64,000 bases of DNA from an uncultured Lachnospiraceae bacterium (GTDB lineage: Bacteria > Bacillota > Clostridia > Lachnospirales > Lachnospiraceae). The stretch covers positions 62,001 to 126,000 of the forward strand of contig CANQDA010000004.1 of assembly GCA_947591155.1 (NCBI GenBank). The letters are read 5' to 3'. Shown here in pieces: positions 43,038-52,660 of the stretch. The notes under the pieces were generated by a model, which was not told the origin of the DNA, made no database searches, and worked only from the letters and a program-made list of their open reading frames with translations. Every line of letters starts with the position of its first letter. Position 1 is the stretch's first letter. Both the position numbers and the translations under genes were made by a program.

Positions 43038-44030
43038 ATGGAGAACAAATTGAAACAGTATTTTCCGATGATCCACGAAAGAGAAAATCTATTGAGGTAC
43101 ATACAGGCAAGTCCTGTGCTCATGCAGCAGTTTAACGGTTGGGACCCACATCAGCAGGAAGAGTTTCTTGGCTTCTGTACCGGGGCCAGGGGCGTCAAGA
43201 TTTTATATGATTCCTTCTTCAAGGAGATTCTGAATCCGGAATACACTCCGGAGCGGCTCAACCGCCTGCTCTCTGTCCTGCTCAGGACAAATGTGAAGAT
43301 CAAATATGTCCTTCCTGGCGACTCCACGCGCATCGCGGACGAGGGCTCCCTGCTGATCATGGACATTGTCGTGGAGCTCGACGATGGCAGCCTGGCTGAT
43401 GTTGAAGCCCAGAAGCTGGGATATGCCTTTCCGGGGCAGCGCAGCGCCTGTTATTCCGCAGATCTCCTTTTGCGCCAGTACAAGCGGCTCCGCGACGAGA
43501 GGAAAAAGAAATTCAGCTATTATGAAATCAAAGAGGTCTATACCATTGTCTTCATGGAGGAAAGTCCTGTGGAATTCAGGGAATTCCCAGGGGATTATCT
43601 GCACTATTTCGAGCAGCACTCCGACACTGGTCTGAAGCTGGATCTTTTGCAAAAATATCTGTTTATTCCACTTGACATTTTCGGTCAGAACATCCAAAAT
43701 GAAGGTATCAGAAGTGAAACGGATGCGTGGCTTGCGTTCCTCAGCCAGGACGACCCGGAGATTATCCTTCGACTGATCGATACCTACCCGGAATTCAGGC
43801 CCATGTATGAAGACGTGTACCGTCTTTGCCAGAATGTGGAGAAGATTATGGGAATATTTTCAGAAGAGTTGCGGATACTTGACCGGAATACCGTGCAGTA
43901 TATGATGGATGAGATGCAGGCGGAGATCGACAGCCAGAAAGCGCAGCTTGCGAATAAGGACGCAGAGATCGATAGTCAGAAGGCAGAGATTGAACGTCTT
44001 AGAAAGCTAATCAATGAAAAACAAAAATAG
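43038..44030 (+). CDS. Rpn-family PD-(D/E)XK nuclease / putative transposase
   Basis: A 330-residue protein of the Rpn/YhgA-like family (PDDEXK_2). The nuclease core is visible as LLIMDIVVELDDGSLADVEAQKLGYAFPGQRSACYSADLL, with the acidic and QK catalytic residues. The C-terminal ~45 residues are a coiled coil with two EIDSQKAE-type units. Rpn proteins are small DNA endonucleases that promote recombination; some are counted as transposase-like or anti-phage. ATG 43038 follows GGGAGGT closely. It lies at the right edge of the polysaccharide locus, which fits a role in exchange of that region, but no ends are seen. Confidence 0.85.
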   Translation: MENKLKQYFPMIHERENLLRYIQASPVLMQQFNGWDPHQQEEFLGFCTGARGVKILYDSFFKEILNPEYTPERLNRLLSVLLRTNVKIKYVLPGDSTRIADEGSLLIMDIVVELDDGSLADVEAQKLGYAFPGQRSACYSADLLLRQYKRLRDERKKKFSYYEIKEVYTIVFMEESPVEFREFPGDYLHYFEQHSDTGLKLDLLQKYLFIPLDIFGQNIQNEGIRSETDAWLAFLSQDDPEIILRLIDTYPEFRPMYEDVYRLCQNVEKIMGIFSEELRILDRNTVQYMMDEMQAEIDSQKAQLANKDAEIDSQKAEIERLRKLINEKQK

Positions 44031-44077
44031 GACTCTCTGAATCTTAGAGGGGAAATCTACCGGCAGAGCTTTTATGC

Positions 44078-44106
44078 TTGACAAAACCGCGGCCGTTCGC
44101 TAAGAT
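44078..44106 (+). promoter_or_regulatory. Promoter of the valS T-box transcript
   Basis: Perfect TTGACA (44078-44083), 17-base spacer, TAAGAT (44101-44106). Transcription would begin just ahead of stem I of the T-box. Confidence 0.75.
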
Positions 44107-44107
44107 A

Positions 44108-44441
44108 GGAAACATCAGAAAAAGGTGTTGAGAAAGAGGAGTACGCGCTGTGCGCCAAAAGAGAGGACGGCCCATTGGCTGAAAGGCGGTTCGGGAGAGC
44201 GGGCGTGGAAGGTAGCTTTCGAACTGAATCGCTGAAGCCGGAAACCGATTGTCGGGAGAATTGAGCTCTTGCCGCCGCTCCACTGCAAAAGATGCGCAGA
44301 CGGAGTGAAGACAAGGCTGGGTGCGTAGGCGATTCCGGGACTTCCCGTTACAGAAGCAAGAGATGTAGGACTTATCCTGCAAGAAAAGGTGGTACCGCGA
44401 GACATTCGCCCTTTGTACATGTGTGCAAAGGGCGATTTTAT
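44108..44441 (+). promoter_or_regulatory. T-box riboswitch (Val) upstream of valS
   Basis: The T-box core AAGGTGGTACCGCG is at about 44386-44399, and the terminator CGCCCTTTG/CAAAGGGCG with TTTTA follows at 44407-44441. Stem I has the AGTA (about 44141) and GAA (about 44208) loop-E elements, and GTA at 44212-44214 right after GAA is the probable specifier codon (Val). The bulge TGGT can pair with an ACCA tRNA end. Uncharged tRNA-Val would stabilise the antiterminator and let valS be transcribed. tRNA-Val(UAC) at 10.8 kb, with discriminator A, fits both contacts. Confidence 0.93.
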
Positions 44442-44529
44442 TCGCGAAAGCAATGAGCCATGCAGATATATGGTTTTTCGAGGTTGGCATGGCTCAGCGA
44501 AGACAAAGAATTTATAGAGGAGGAACGCA

Positions 44530-47178
44530 ATGAGCAAAGAACTTGCCAAGACCTACGACCCGAAGGGGATCGAGGACAGACTGTACCAGAAATGGCTCGA
44601 CAGGAAGTATTTCCACGCGGAGCCGAATCCGAACAAAAAGCCGTTTACGATCGTGATCCCGCCGCCAAATGTGACGGGGCAGCTCCACATGGGACACGCG
44701 CTCGACGAGACGATGCAGGATATTCTGATCCGTTTTAAGCGAATGCAGGGCTATGAGACGCTCTGGCAGCCGGGCACGGACCATGCCGCGATCGCGACCG
44801 AGGTCAAGGTCATCGAGAAGCTGAAGGAGCAGGGCATTGACAAGGACGAGATCGGCCGCGAGGAATTCCTGAAGCACGCCTGGGCGTGGAAGGAGGAGTA
44901 CGGCGGAAAGATCATCAACCAGCTCAAGAAACTCGGCGCGTCCGCAGACTGGGACAGGGAACGCTTCACGATGGACGAAGGCTGCTCGAAGGCGGTCGAG
45001 GAGGTTTTTATCCGCCTGTATGAAAAAGGCTATATCTATAAGGGTTCGCGCATCATCAACTGGTGCCCGGTCTGCCAGACGTCGATCTCCGACGCCGAGG
45101 TGGAGCACGAGGATCAGGATGGCTTCTTCTGGCATATCAATTACCCGGTGGTCGGCGAGGAAGGGCAGTTCGTCGAGATTGCGACGACGCGTCCGGAGAC
45201 GCTGCTCGGCGATACGGCGGTGGCTGTGAACCCGGAGGACGAGCGCTATCAGCATCTGGTCGGAAAGATGCTCGAGCTGCCGCTCACGGGGCGCACGATC
45301 CCGGTAATCGCGGACGAGTACGTGGACCGTGAGTTCGGGACCGGTTGCGTGAAGATTACGCCTGCGCACGATCCGAACGACTTCGAGGTAGGCAAGCGCC
45401 ACGACCTGGCGGAGATCAACATCCTGAACGACGACGCGACGATCAACGAGCTTGGCGGCAAGTACGCGGGCATGGATCGCTACGAGGCGCGCAAGGCGAT
45501 CGTGAAGGATCTCGAGGAACTCGGACTGCTCGTGAAGGTGGTTCCGCACAGCCACAGCGTCGGCACGCACGACCGCTGCAAGACGACGGTGGAGCCGATG
45601 ATCAAGCCGCAGTGGTTCGTGAAGATGGACGAGCTGGCGAAGCCGGCGATCGAGGCGTTGAAGAACGGTTCGCTGCAGTTTGTGCCGGATCGTTTTGACA
45701 AGATCTATCTGCACTGGCTCGAGAACATCCGCGACTGGTGCATCTCCAGGCAGCTCTGGTGGGGACACCGGATTCCGGCGTACTACTGCGACGAGTGCGG
45801 CGAGGTGGTCGTGGCGAAGGAGATGCCGAAGGTCTGCCCGAAGTGCGGCTGTATGCATCTGACGCAGGATGAGGACACGCTGGACACTTGGTTCTCTTCG
45901 GCACTCTGGCCGTTCTCGACGCTTGGCTGGCCGGAGAAGACGCCGGAGCTCGAGTATTTCTATCCGACCGACGTGCTCGTGACGGGCTACGATATCATTT
46001 TCTTCTGGGTCATTCGCATGGTGTTTTCCGCGCTGGAGCAGACCGGCGAGGTGCCGTTCCACCATGTGCTGATCCACGGCCTCGTGCGCGACTCTCAGGG
46101 GCGCAAGATGAGCAAATCGCTCGGCAACGGCATCGACCCGCTGGAGATCATCGAGCAGTACGGCGCGGACGCGTTGCGCCTGACGCTGATCACGGGCAAC
46201 GCGCCGGGCAACGACATGCGTTTCTACATGGAGCGCGTGGAGTCGTCCCGCAACTTTGCGAACAAGGTCTGGAACGCATCGCGTTTTATCATGATGAATC
46301 TTGAAAAGGCCGAGGTGCCGGAGACGATCGATTTGAACGATCTGACCGGAGCGGACAAGTGGATTCTCTCGAAGGTGAACACGCTGGCGAAGGTCGTGAC
46401 CGAGAACATGGAGAAGTATGAACTCGGCATCGCGGTCCAGAAGGTATATGACTTTATCTGGGAGGAATTCTGCGACTGGTACATCGAGATGGTGAAGCCG
46501 CGTCTTTATAACGACGAGGACACGACGAAGGCGGCCGCGCTCTGGACGCTGCGCACGGTGCTCGCGAACGCGCTGAAGCTGCTGCATCCGTACATGCCGT
46601 TTGTGACCGAGGAAATCTACTGTACGCTGCTGCCGCAGGAGGAGTCGATTATGATCTCCGCGTGGCCGGAATATAAGGAAGAGTGGGCGTTCGCCGCAGA
46701 GGAGAAGGCGGTCGAGACGATCAAGGAGGCCGTGCGCGGTATCCGCAACGTCCGCACGGGCATGAACGTGCCGCCGAGCAGAAAAGCGCAGGTGTTTGTG
46801 GTGTCTGAGAACCCGGAGATCTGTAGCATTTTTGAAAACGGCAAGGTCTTCTTCGCGACGCTCGGCTATGCAAGCGAGGTGCACGTGCAGGCGGACAAGA
46901 CCGGCATCAGTGACGACGCGGTCTCGGCGGTGATCCCGGAGGCGGTGGTCTACCTGCCGCTCGCGGAGCTTGTCGATCTCGACAAGGAGCTGGAGCGTCT
47001 GCAGAAGGAAGAGGAGCGTCTTACAAAGGAGCTTGCCCGTGTCAACGGCATGCTGAACAACGAGCGTTTTATCAGCAAGGCGCCGCAGGCGAAGATCGAC
47101 GAGGAGAAAGCGAAACTCGAGAAGTACACGCAGATGATGGAGCAGGTGAAACAGAGACTTGCGCAGTTCGGGCACTGA
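44530..47178 (+). CDS. valS: Valyl-tRNA synthetase
   Basis: An 882-residue class I aminoacyl-tRNA synthetase that charges tRNA-Val. [21 protein letters not shown] contains the HIGH-type motif and [11 protein letters not shown] the KMSKS motif; the editing domain lies between ([39 protein letters not shown]). The C-terminal ~65 residues are the Val-specific coiled-coil arm ([23 protein letters not shown]). AGGAGG stands before the ATG. Expression is governed by the T-box just upstream. Confidence 0.98.
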   Translation: MSKELAKTYDPKGIEDRLYQKWLDRKYFHAEPNPNKKPFTIVIPPPNVTGQLHMGHALDETMQDILIRFKRMQGYETLWQPGTDHAAIATEVKVIEKLKEQGIDKDEIGREEFLKHAWAWKEEYGGKIINQLKKLGASADWDRERFTMDEGCSKAVEEVFIRLYEKGYIYKGSRIINWCPVCQTSISDAEVEHEDQDGFFWHINYPVVGEEGQFVEIATTRPETLLGDTAVAVNPEDERYQHLVGKMLELPLTGRTIPVIADEYVDREFGTGCVKITPAHDPNDFEVGKRHDLAEINILNDDATINELGGKYAGMDRYEARKAIVKDLEELGLLVKVVPHSHSVGTHDRCKTTVEPMIKPQWFVKMDELAKPAIEALKNGSLQFVPDRFDKIYLHWLENIRDWCISRQLWWGHRIPAYYCDECGEVVVAKEMPKVCPKCGCMHLTQDEDTLDTWFSSALWPFSTLGWPEKTPELEYFYPTDVLVTGYDIIFFWVIRMVFSALEQTGEVPFHHVLIHGLVRDSQGRKMSKSLGNGIDPLEIIEQYGADALRLTLITGNAPGNDMRFYMERVESSRNFANKVWNASRFIMMNLEKAEVPETIDLNDLTGADKWILSKVNTLAKVVTENMEKYELGIAVQKVYDFIWEEFCDWYIEMVKPRLYNDEDTTKAAALWTLRTVLANALKLLHPYMPFVTEEIYCTLLPQEESIMISAWPEYKEEWAFAAEEKAVETIKEAVRGIRNVRTGMNVPPSRKAQVFVVSENPEICSIFENGKVFFATLGYASEVHVQADKTGISDDAVSAVIPEAVVYLPLAELVDLDKELERLQKEEERLTKELARVNGMLNNERFISKAPQAKIDEEKAKLEKYTQMMEQVKQRLAQFGH

Positions 47179-47245
47179 ATCCAAAGATGAGAGCAGAAGT
47201 AAATGAGTTATTTAAATCCTGAGCCAGGAGTTGGAGGAAAGATAA

Positions 47246-47725
47246 ATGCAGATCAGAGAATATCAGAAAAGTGATTTGCCTGAGATGATTCAGATCTGGA
47301 ATGAGGTGGTGGACGAGGGGAGCGCGTTCCCACAGGAGGAACTGCTGAACGAGGATACGGGAGCCGCGTTCTTTGCCTCACAGAGCTACTGCGGAATCGC
47401 AGAGGAAGACGGCTCCATAGTCGGTTTATATATCCTGCATCCGAACAATGTAGGACGCTGCGGACATATCTGCAACGCGAGCTATGCGGTGCGTGCGACA
47501 TGCAGAGGGCGGCATATTGGAGAAGGTCTGGTGAAGGACTGCCTGGAAAACGCGAAGCGTCTGGGCTTCGGCGTGCTCCAGTTCAACGCGGTTGTCGAGA
47601 GCAATGTTCACGCGAGGCATCTGTACGAGCGTCTGAGCTTTGTGCAGCTCGGAACGATACCCGGCGGTTTCCGCATGAAGGATGGGCATTACGAGAATAT
47701 TTGTCCCTATTATCACACGCTATAA
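47246..47725 (+). CDS. GNAT-family N-acetyltransferase
   Basis: A 159-residue acetyltransferase: MQIREYQKSDLPEMIQIWNEVV is the GNAT start, RATCRGRHIGEGLVKDCLENAKRLGF the acetyl-CoA pyrophosphate-binding stretch, and NVHARHLYERLSFVQLGTIPGGF the end typical of these enzymes. GNAT enzymes move an acetyl group to an amine of a small molecule or protein; the substrate cannot be read. GTTGGAGGAAAG stands before the ATG. It stands alone, 67 bases after valS. Confidence 0.88.
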   Translation: MQIREYQKSDLPEMIQIWNEVVDEGSAFPQEELLNEDTGAAFFASQSYCGIAEEDGSIVGLYILHPNNVGRCGHICNASYAVRATCRGRHIGEGLVKDCLENAKRLGFGVLQFNAVVESNVHARHLYERLSFVQLGTIPGGFRMKDGHYENICPYYHTL

Positions 47726-47741
47726 TGTTCATAAAAGTTCC

Positions 47742-47769
47742 TTGACTTTGCGGGTATTTCAGGTATGAT
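47742..47769 (+). promoter_or_regulatory. Promoter of the DUF362 gene
   Basis: TTGACT (47742-47747), 16-base spacer, TATGAT (47764-47769), 38 bases before the start codon. Confidence 0.65.
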
Positions 47770-47806
47770 TAGTTTTATACAAATAAAATCGGCGGGAGGT
47801 AAGAAA

Positions 47807-48928
47807 ATGAGCAAGTCTACGGTTTATTTTACGGATTTTCGCTGTTCGCTCGGAAGCGGACAGCTCGAAAAGCTGAAGAAACTCTGCATCGCGGCGGGGA
47901 TCAAAGACATCAATATGGACGGCAAGTTTGTCGCGATCAAGATGCACTTCGGCGAGCTTGGGAATTTGGCGTTCCTGCGCCCGAACTACGCGAAGGTGGT
48001 GGCGGATCTGTGCAAGGAACAGGGCGGAATCCCTTTCCTGACGGACTGCAACACGCTGTATCCGGGCAGCCGCAAGAACGCGCTGGAGCATCTGGACTGC
48101 GCGAACCTGAACGGATTCAACACGGTGACGACCGGGTGCCAGATCATCATCGCGGACGGTCTGCGCGGCACCGACGACGTGGAAGTGCCTGTGGTGAACG
48201 GCGAATACATCAAGGCGGCGAAGATCGGCCGCGCGATCATGGACGCGGACGTGTTCATCAGCCTGACCCATTTCAAGGGGCATGAAGCGACCGGCTTTGG
48301 CGGCGCGATCAAGAACATCGGCATGGGCTGCGGAAGCCGCGCCGGGAAGATGGAGCAGCACAAGAGCGGGAAACCGGCGATCGACGAGGAGCTCTGCCGG
48401 GGCTGCCGCCGCTGTGCGAAAGAGTGCGGGAGCGACGCGATCTCCTACCCGGAAAAGAAGGCCGTGATCGATTACGACAAGTGCAAGGGCTGCGGCCGCT
48501 GCATCGGCGCATGTGCGTTTGACGCGGTCTACAATCCGAACGACAGTGCGAACGAACTGCTTGACCGAAAGATGGCGGAGTACGCGCAGGCAGTCTGCCA
48601 CGGGCGTCCCTGCTTCCATATTTCCCTGGTACAGGATATCAGTCCGAACTGCGACTGCCACGAGGAGAACGACGCGCCGATCCTTCCGGACATCGGAATG
48701 TTTGCGAGCTTCGATCCGGTGGCGCTCGATCAGGCCTGCGCGGACGCCTGCCTGAACGCGCAGCCGCTGCCGAACAGCCAGCTCGGCGACAATCTGTCTT
48801 CCGAGGGCTGGGCGTGCCATCACGACCACTTTAAAGACTCGAATCCGAACATCGAGTGGAAGGCCACGCTGGAGCAGGCGGAGAAGGTCGGACTCGGGAC
48901 GAGGCAGTACGAGCTGAAGAAGATCTGA
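47807..48928 (+). CDS. DUF362 domain protein with two 4Fe-4S clusters
   Basis: A 373-residue cytoplasmic protein: a DUF362 domain (VAIKMHFGELGNLAFLRP, DVFISLTHFKGHEATGFGGAIKNIGMG) split by a two-cluster ferredoxin insert (CRGCRRCAKEC and CKGCGRCIGAC). DUF362 ferredoxin-like proteins are common in anaerobes; an electron-transfer role is likely, but no partner is known. GGGAGGT stands 7 bases before ATG 47807. No operon partner is evident. Confidence 0.9.
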   Translation: MSKSTVYFTDFRCSLGSGQLEKLKKLCIAAGIKDINMDGKFVAIKMHFGELGNLAFLRPNYAKVVADLCKEQGGIPFLTDCNTLYPGSRKNALEHLDCANLNGFNTVTTGCQIIIADGLRGTDDVEVPVVNGEYIKAAKIGRAIMDADVFISLTHFKGHEATGFGGAIKNIGMGCGSRAGKMEQHKSGKPAIDEELCRGCRRCAKECGSDAISYPEKKAVIDYDKCKGCGRCIGACAFDAVYNPNDSANELLDRKMAEYAQAVCHGRPCFHISLVQDISPNCDCHEENDAPILPDIGMFASFDPVALDQACADACLNAQPLPNSQLGDNLSSEGWACHHDHFKDSNPNIEWKATLEQAEKVGLGTRQYELKKI

Positions 48929-49023
48929 ATAAGATCTGAATAAAAGGACAGATAATATAGAATACAGAATCGCTTTGCTGCCCGGCATTATCGGAGCGTG
49001 GCGCGGACATGGGGAGAGCGGAC

Positions 49024-50250
49024 ATGGGCGTTTTTGATGAGATGCTGGACATGGAGGTCCGGGAGAGATTTCTTGCATATAAGGATGAATCCATTTCCTG
49101 CAAGCCGGAAGAAGTGGACGCCCTGAGAAGCTACTTTCTGAGCGATCAATGCACAGCCGATATCCTGCGTCTGAAAGCGGGGGATTACTATTTTGATCCT
49201 CCCATGCAGTTCGCCCGGCGCAAGAGCCACAGCGGCAAAAAGCGGCTGGTGTACAGCCTGAAGAAAGAAAATCTGATGCTGACGCAGCTGATGACCTTTG
49301 CCCTTCGGAAATATGACTCCGTCTTTTCCAAAAATCTCTACTCGTTCCGGAGTGGCCGCCGTGTGGCGGATCTGATCATGCGGCTGAAGTCTGTGCCGGG
49401 ACTGAGAAGCAAGTATATCCTGAAGACGGATGTGCGCAGTTACGGCGACAGTATAGACGGCGCGCTGCTTCTGGGGCAGCTGGAAGCGCTGTTCGCAGAC
49501 GATTCGGAGATCATGGCGTTTTTCCGCTGGCTCCTTAACTGGCGTACCTACCGACATCCGTCTGGGGGTATTTTTCATGATGGCCCTGCGGTCATGTCCG
49601 GCGTGCCGCTTACCAGCTTTTTTGAAAACCTCTATCTCTCGGAGATGGATTGGTATTTTCAGGAGAAGCATGTTCTGTACGGCCGCTACGCGGACGACAT
49701 CGTGCTCTACGCGAACACAGAGGAGCAGGTCGAGGAATATAAGTGTTACATCATGGAGGTGATGTCCCGCAAAAAGCTTTCGCTCCATGAGGAAAAGAGC
49801 ATGATCCTGCCTCCCGGCTCTACCGTGGAGGTGCTTGGCATGAAGCTGACTGGGCGCGCCGTGGACATCGCGGACAGCTCGGTGGATAAGATCAGGTGGA
49901 AGCTGCGTCTTCGCGCCGATCGGATCATGCGCCGCAAGAAGCGGGGTGAGCTCGACGACGAGGAGGCGATGCGTCGGATGATCTTTTACGCCAGACGATT
50001 GTTTTTCGGGGGCGTCGCCAACCGGCACGAGCTGAACTGGTGCCGCTGGGTTCTGCCGCTGCTGTCGAAGACGGACGGGCTGAGGAAGATCGACGCCGCG
50101 GTCCAGTTCAACATCCGCTACGTGGGCAGCGGAAAAAAATCGGACGCCCGTTATCGCGTCCGTTTCGAGAAAATGCATGAGTTGGGGTATCGAAGCCTCG
50201 TTAACGTGTACTACCGCCGGTTTGAGACGGACTGGAGCACGTTGTTCTGA
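49024..50250 (+). CDS. Stand-alone reverse transcriptase of unassigned group
   Basis: A 408-residue RT. Fingers/palm blocks are KRLVYSLKKENLMLTQLM, YSFRSGRRVADLIMRLK, motif A YILKTDVRSYGDSID (catalytic Asp), motif B-like SGVPLTSFFENLYLSEMD, motif C YGRYADDIVLYANT (YADD box), and motif D/E HEEKSMILPPGSTVEVLGMKL. Catalytic residues are kept. Motif B lacks the usual Gln-Gly...Ser-Pro pattern, and no intron maturase X domain, HNH or protease is fused; the last ~140 residues are helical. It is not a typical group II intron RT; it might be retron-like, DGR-like or an unknown-group defence RT. GGGGAG precedes ATG 49024 by 7 bases. A structured segment follows the gene. Confidence 0.85.
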   Translation: MGVFDEMLDMEVRERFLAYKDESISCKPEEVDALRSYFLSDQCTADILRLKAGDYYFDPPMQFARRKSHSGKKRLVYSLKKENLMLTQLMTFALRKYDSVFSKNLYSFRSGRRVADLIMRLKSVPGLRSKYILKTDVRSYGDSIDGALLLGQLEALFADDSEIMAFFRWLLNWRTYRHPSGGIFHDGPAVMSGVPLTSFFENLYLSEMDWYFQEKHVLYGRYADDIVLYANTEEQVEEYKCYIMEVMSRKKLSLHEEKSMILPPGSTVEVLGMKLTGRAVDIADSSVDKIRWKLRLRADRIMRRKKRGELDDEEAMRRMIFYARRLFFGGVANRHELNWCRWVLPLLSKTDGLRKIDAAVQFNIRYVGSGKKSDARYRVRFEKMHELGYRSLVNVYYRRFETDWSTLF

Positions 50251-50263
50251 ATTTCCTATCAGG

Positions 50264-50393
50264 TAAAAAGGAGGGTGCGCACAGCGCGCCTGCAGAGGGC
50301 GGAATGGTCCGGCGCAAAAAGGTCTTGCAGGCGGCCGCCGGTCTGTGACGCCATGAAAAGTTCTCCAGAAATGAATGTCTTCCCTCCTTTTTA
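50264..50393 (+). ncRNA. Candidate structured RNA downstream of the reverse transcriptase
   Basis: TAAAAAGGAGGG (50264-50275) and CCCTCCTTTTTA (50382-50393) form a perfect 12-bp closing stem. Inside, GCGC-ACA-GCGC makes a small hairpin, CCTGCA pairs with TGCAGG (about 30 bases apart), and GGCGGCCGCC plus a nearby CGCC may form another arm. The block starts 14 bases after the RT stop. Flanking inverted repeats around a folded RNA are reminiscent of the a1/a2 ends of retron msr-msd RNAs, though retron RNA normally lies before the RT. It could also be a simple bidirectional terminator-like structure. Confidence 0.4.
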
Positions 50394-50395
50394 TA

Positions 50396-50429
50396 ACACT
50401 CCGGATGCTCGGCATCCGGAGTGTTTTTA
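50396..50429. terminator. Strong terminator between the RT gene and the ABC exporter operon
   Basis: ACACTCCGGATG and CATCCGGAGTGT form a 12-bp stem around CTCGG, followed by TTTTT. It sits between the convergent RT and exporter genes; on the minus strand the reverse side is less T-rich. Confidence 0.9.
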
Positions 50430-50475
50430 TGCGCAGACCCGCGTAAGGTAGTAAGCGCTTCGCGTATCGATGCAC

Positions 50476-52647
50476 TTATGTCTCCGCCTGGAGCTGCTTG
50501 CGCACGAGCTCGGCGAAGAGCCCGTTCTTCTCTATCAATTCTTCGTAAGTTCCCTGTTCCGCGATCACTCCGTCAGAGAGCATGATGATGCGGTCGCAGT
50601 CTTTGACCGTGGAGAGCCGGTGGGCGACCATGATGACCGTGGCCCGAAGTGCCGTGATCGCGTCCAGAACCTTCTTCTGCGTCACGTTGTCCAGCGCGGA
50701 GGTGGCCTCGTCCAGGACGAGCAGAGAAGGCTTTCCGGCAAAGGCCCGCGCCAGAAGGATGCACTGTTTTTGCCCTCCGGAAAAACCGCCGCCTCGGGAT
50801 TCGGAGATCTCGGTGTCCATGCCAAGCGGCAGGGAGCGGATCAGCTCCTCGATCTGCGCCTTCCCGGCGGCGTCCCAGATTTCGTCTTCCGTGATGTCCG
50901 GCGCTCCGAACGCGATGTTCGCCTGAATGGAGCCGGGCATCACCTGGCTGAACTGGAACACAGAGCCGATGTGGCGGCGCAGGGAGCGCTTGTTGAGGGA
51001 GGGGAGCGGACGTCCGTCATAGTAAACACAGCCCGCGGACGGCGTCTCCATCCCCATGAGGATGCGAAGCAAAGTGCTCTTGCCGCAGCCGCTCTCCCCT
51101 ACGATGGCAATCTTTTCTCCCTTCCGGATGGAAAGAGAGACGCCCTTCAGGCACTCCGTGCGGGCGCCCTCGTAGGCGAAATGAATGTTCTCCAGCTGCA
51201 CGCGTCCGGACAGCTCTTTTACATATTCCTGGCTGCGCGTCTGCTCCGGTTCCGCCTCGAAGAGCGGTTTCAGATTGTTCAGCAGCGACTGCAGGGAGAA
51301 GAGGTTGTCGATCACGCTCATCAGCTCCGTGGCGGCTGTGACGATCAGCCCGTAGGAGGCGGTGAAGGCGATGTAGTCCGGCCGGGTGACGCCCGACGGG
51401 ATCGCCACGGACAGGATCAGGACCGTGCCGAAGGATGAGATGAAAGCGATGAGCTGGCTTCGCAGCTTCACGACACCGGGCGGGTCAAGATTGTATACCA
51501 GTCTCCGCCGATAGAGCTCTGCCCACTTCGCGTAGACACGCTTGACGGCGCCGGAAGTCTTCAGCTTCTGAATGCCGCGCACCGCCGCGTAGACAAAGCC
51601 GTTCTCCTCCATGGACAGCTCGTTGCTTGCCAGCGTATTTTTGGCGTAGACCGCGGACGCGAAGATACTGAGCGCGATCTGCGCGGCGAGGATCAACAGC
51701 GCCGGAATGTACAGGGACGGGGCAAAGCGCGCCATCTGAGGGATATAGACCAGGGAGAAGACGGCCGTGACCGAGGTGTCCATGACCATGCCGGTGAGCT
51801 TTTCGGCGAGCGTACGGCTGTTCTGAATGCGTCTGGACAATTTTCCGGCGGACAGGTTTTTGAAATAGGCGTCCGGCAGGAACAGGATGCGCGATACGAC
51901 GGCGGCCTGCACCTGGATGCTGACATTCCGCCGGACGGTGTTGAGCATGAGCGTCTTGACGACGGTGAGCGCCGCGCGCAGCACGCCCACGGAGACAAAC
52001 AGGACAGCCGCGGATGTGAGCTTCGGCCAGGCCGCGGACCCGAGAGGAACCAGCTGATTCAGCACCCGGCGGTTGAGTGAGGGAGCTACGAGTCCGAGCA
52101 GCGTGATGACGCCTATCGCCGCGGCGACGGGCACGTAGTCGGCGGGAGAGAGCAGGGCAAACAGAAGCCGGAAAAAGCGTGGCAGGGAAAGTCTGCCCTC
52201 CGGCAGCGGACGGTAGATCACGTAGGCGGTGGGATCAAGAACCGTATTTTTCGTGATGCGGCCTTTTCTTCCGGTCGACGGGCACACATAGCGATAGCCG
52301 CCCACCGTCGGGAAGAGGGCCACCGCGGTCCCGTCCCCAAGAAACCCGAGCATGTGGACGGTCCTTCGTCTCCAGTCTGTTTCCCGCAGATCGCAGGGCT
52401 CGTACATGATGCACAGGGGATCGAGCACGCAGTCCATCAGCTCGCCGATGCTGTCGCAGTGGCGGACGGGCTCGGGCGTAACGCCGAAGCGATCCAGAAT
52501 GCAGCGCAGCGCAGCTTCCGTCTGAACGATCCGGTCCGCGCCGGCAGAGGAAGGAATGTTGTCGCGCAGGGAGGTGTTCGCCTCCTCCATCAGACGCGTA
52601 TCGATACGGTCGCGTTCCAGAATAAGATCGGTAAATATACTACTCAT
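50476..52647 (-). CDS. ABC exporter (permease-ATPase fusion) resembling NHLM bacteriocin system ABC2
   Basis: A 723-residue half-transporter. Residues ~1-155 form a distinct cytoplasmic N-terminal domain with no peptidase motif; membrane helices follow (~165-430), then an ATPase domain with Walker A VGESGCGKST, signature FSGGQKQCILLARAF, Walker B LLVLDEATSALD. The N-domain plus exporter core resembles the second transporter of NHLM/NHLP microcin systems. The start is set at 52647 by GAGGTGG 6 bases before. It follows the other exporter by 13 bases, and the two should form a heterodimer. No precursor peptide or modification enzyme is nearby. Confidence 0.82.
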   Translation of the reverse strand: MSSIFTDLILERDRIDTRLMEEANTSLRDNIPSSAGADRIVQTEAALRCILDRFGVTPEPVRHCDSIGELMDCVLDPLCIMYEPCDLRETDWRRRTVHMLGFLGDGTAVALFPTVGGYRYVCPSTGRKGRITKNTVLDPTAYVIYRPLPEGRLSLPRFFRLLFALLSPADYVPVAAAIGVITLLGLVAPSLNRRVLNQLVPLGSAAWPKLTSAAVLFVSVGVLRAALTVVKTLMLNTVRRNVSIQVQAAVVSRILFLPDAYFKNLSAGKLSRRIQNSRTLAEKLTGMVMDTSVTAVFSLVYIPQMARFAPSLYIPALLILAAQIALSIFASAVYAKNTLASNELSMEENGFVYAAVRGIQKLKTSGAVKRVYAKWAELYRRRLVYNLDPPGVVKLRSQLIAFISSFGTVLILSVAIPSGVTRPDYIAFTASYGLIVTAATELMSVIDNLFSLQSLLNNLKPLFEAEPEQTRSQEYVKELSGRVQLENIHFAYEGARTECLKGVSLSIRKGEKIAIVGESGCGKSTLLRILMGMETPSAGCVYYDGRPLPSLNKRSLRRHIGSVFQFSQVMPGSIQANIAFGAPDITEDEIWDAAGKAQIEELIRSLPLGMDTEISESRGGGFSGGQKQCILLARAFAGKPSLLVLDEATSALDNVTQKKVLDAITALRATVIMVAHRLSTVKDCDRIIMLSDGVIAEQGTYEELIEKNGLFAELVRKQLQAET

Positions 52648-52660
52648 GAGATCACCACCT

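Noticed and set aside
50276..50381. Small bacteriocin precursor between the RT and exporter genes
   Set aside because: The only ATG frame is 14 codons (starting MVRRKKVLQ) with a ribosome-like GGAGG 36 bases away; no double-Gly leader.
49024..50475. Diversity-generating retroelement
   Set aside because: No template/variable repeat pair, Avd gene or C-type lectin target was found near the reverse transcriptase, and motif B lacks the DGR-type SQ.
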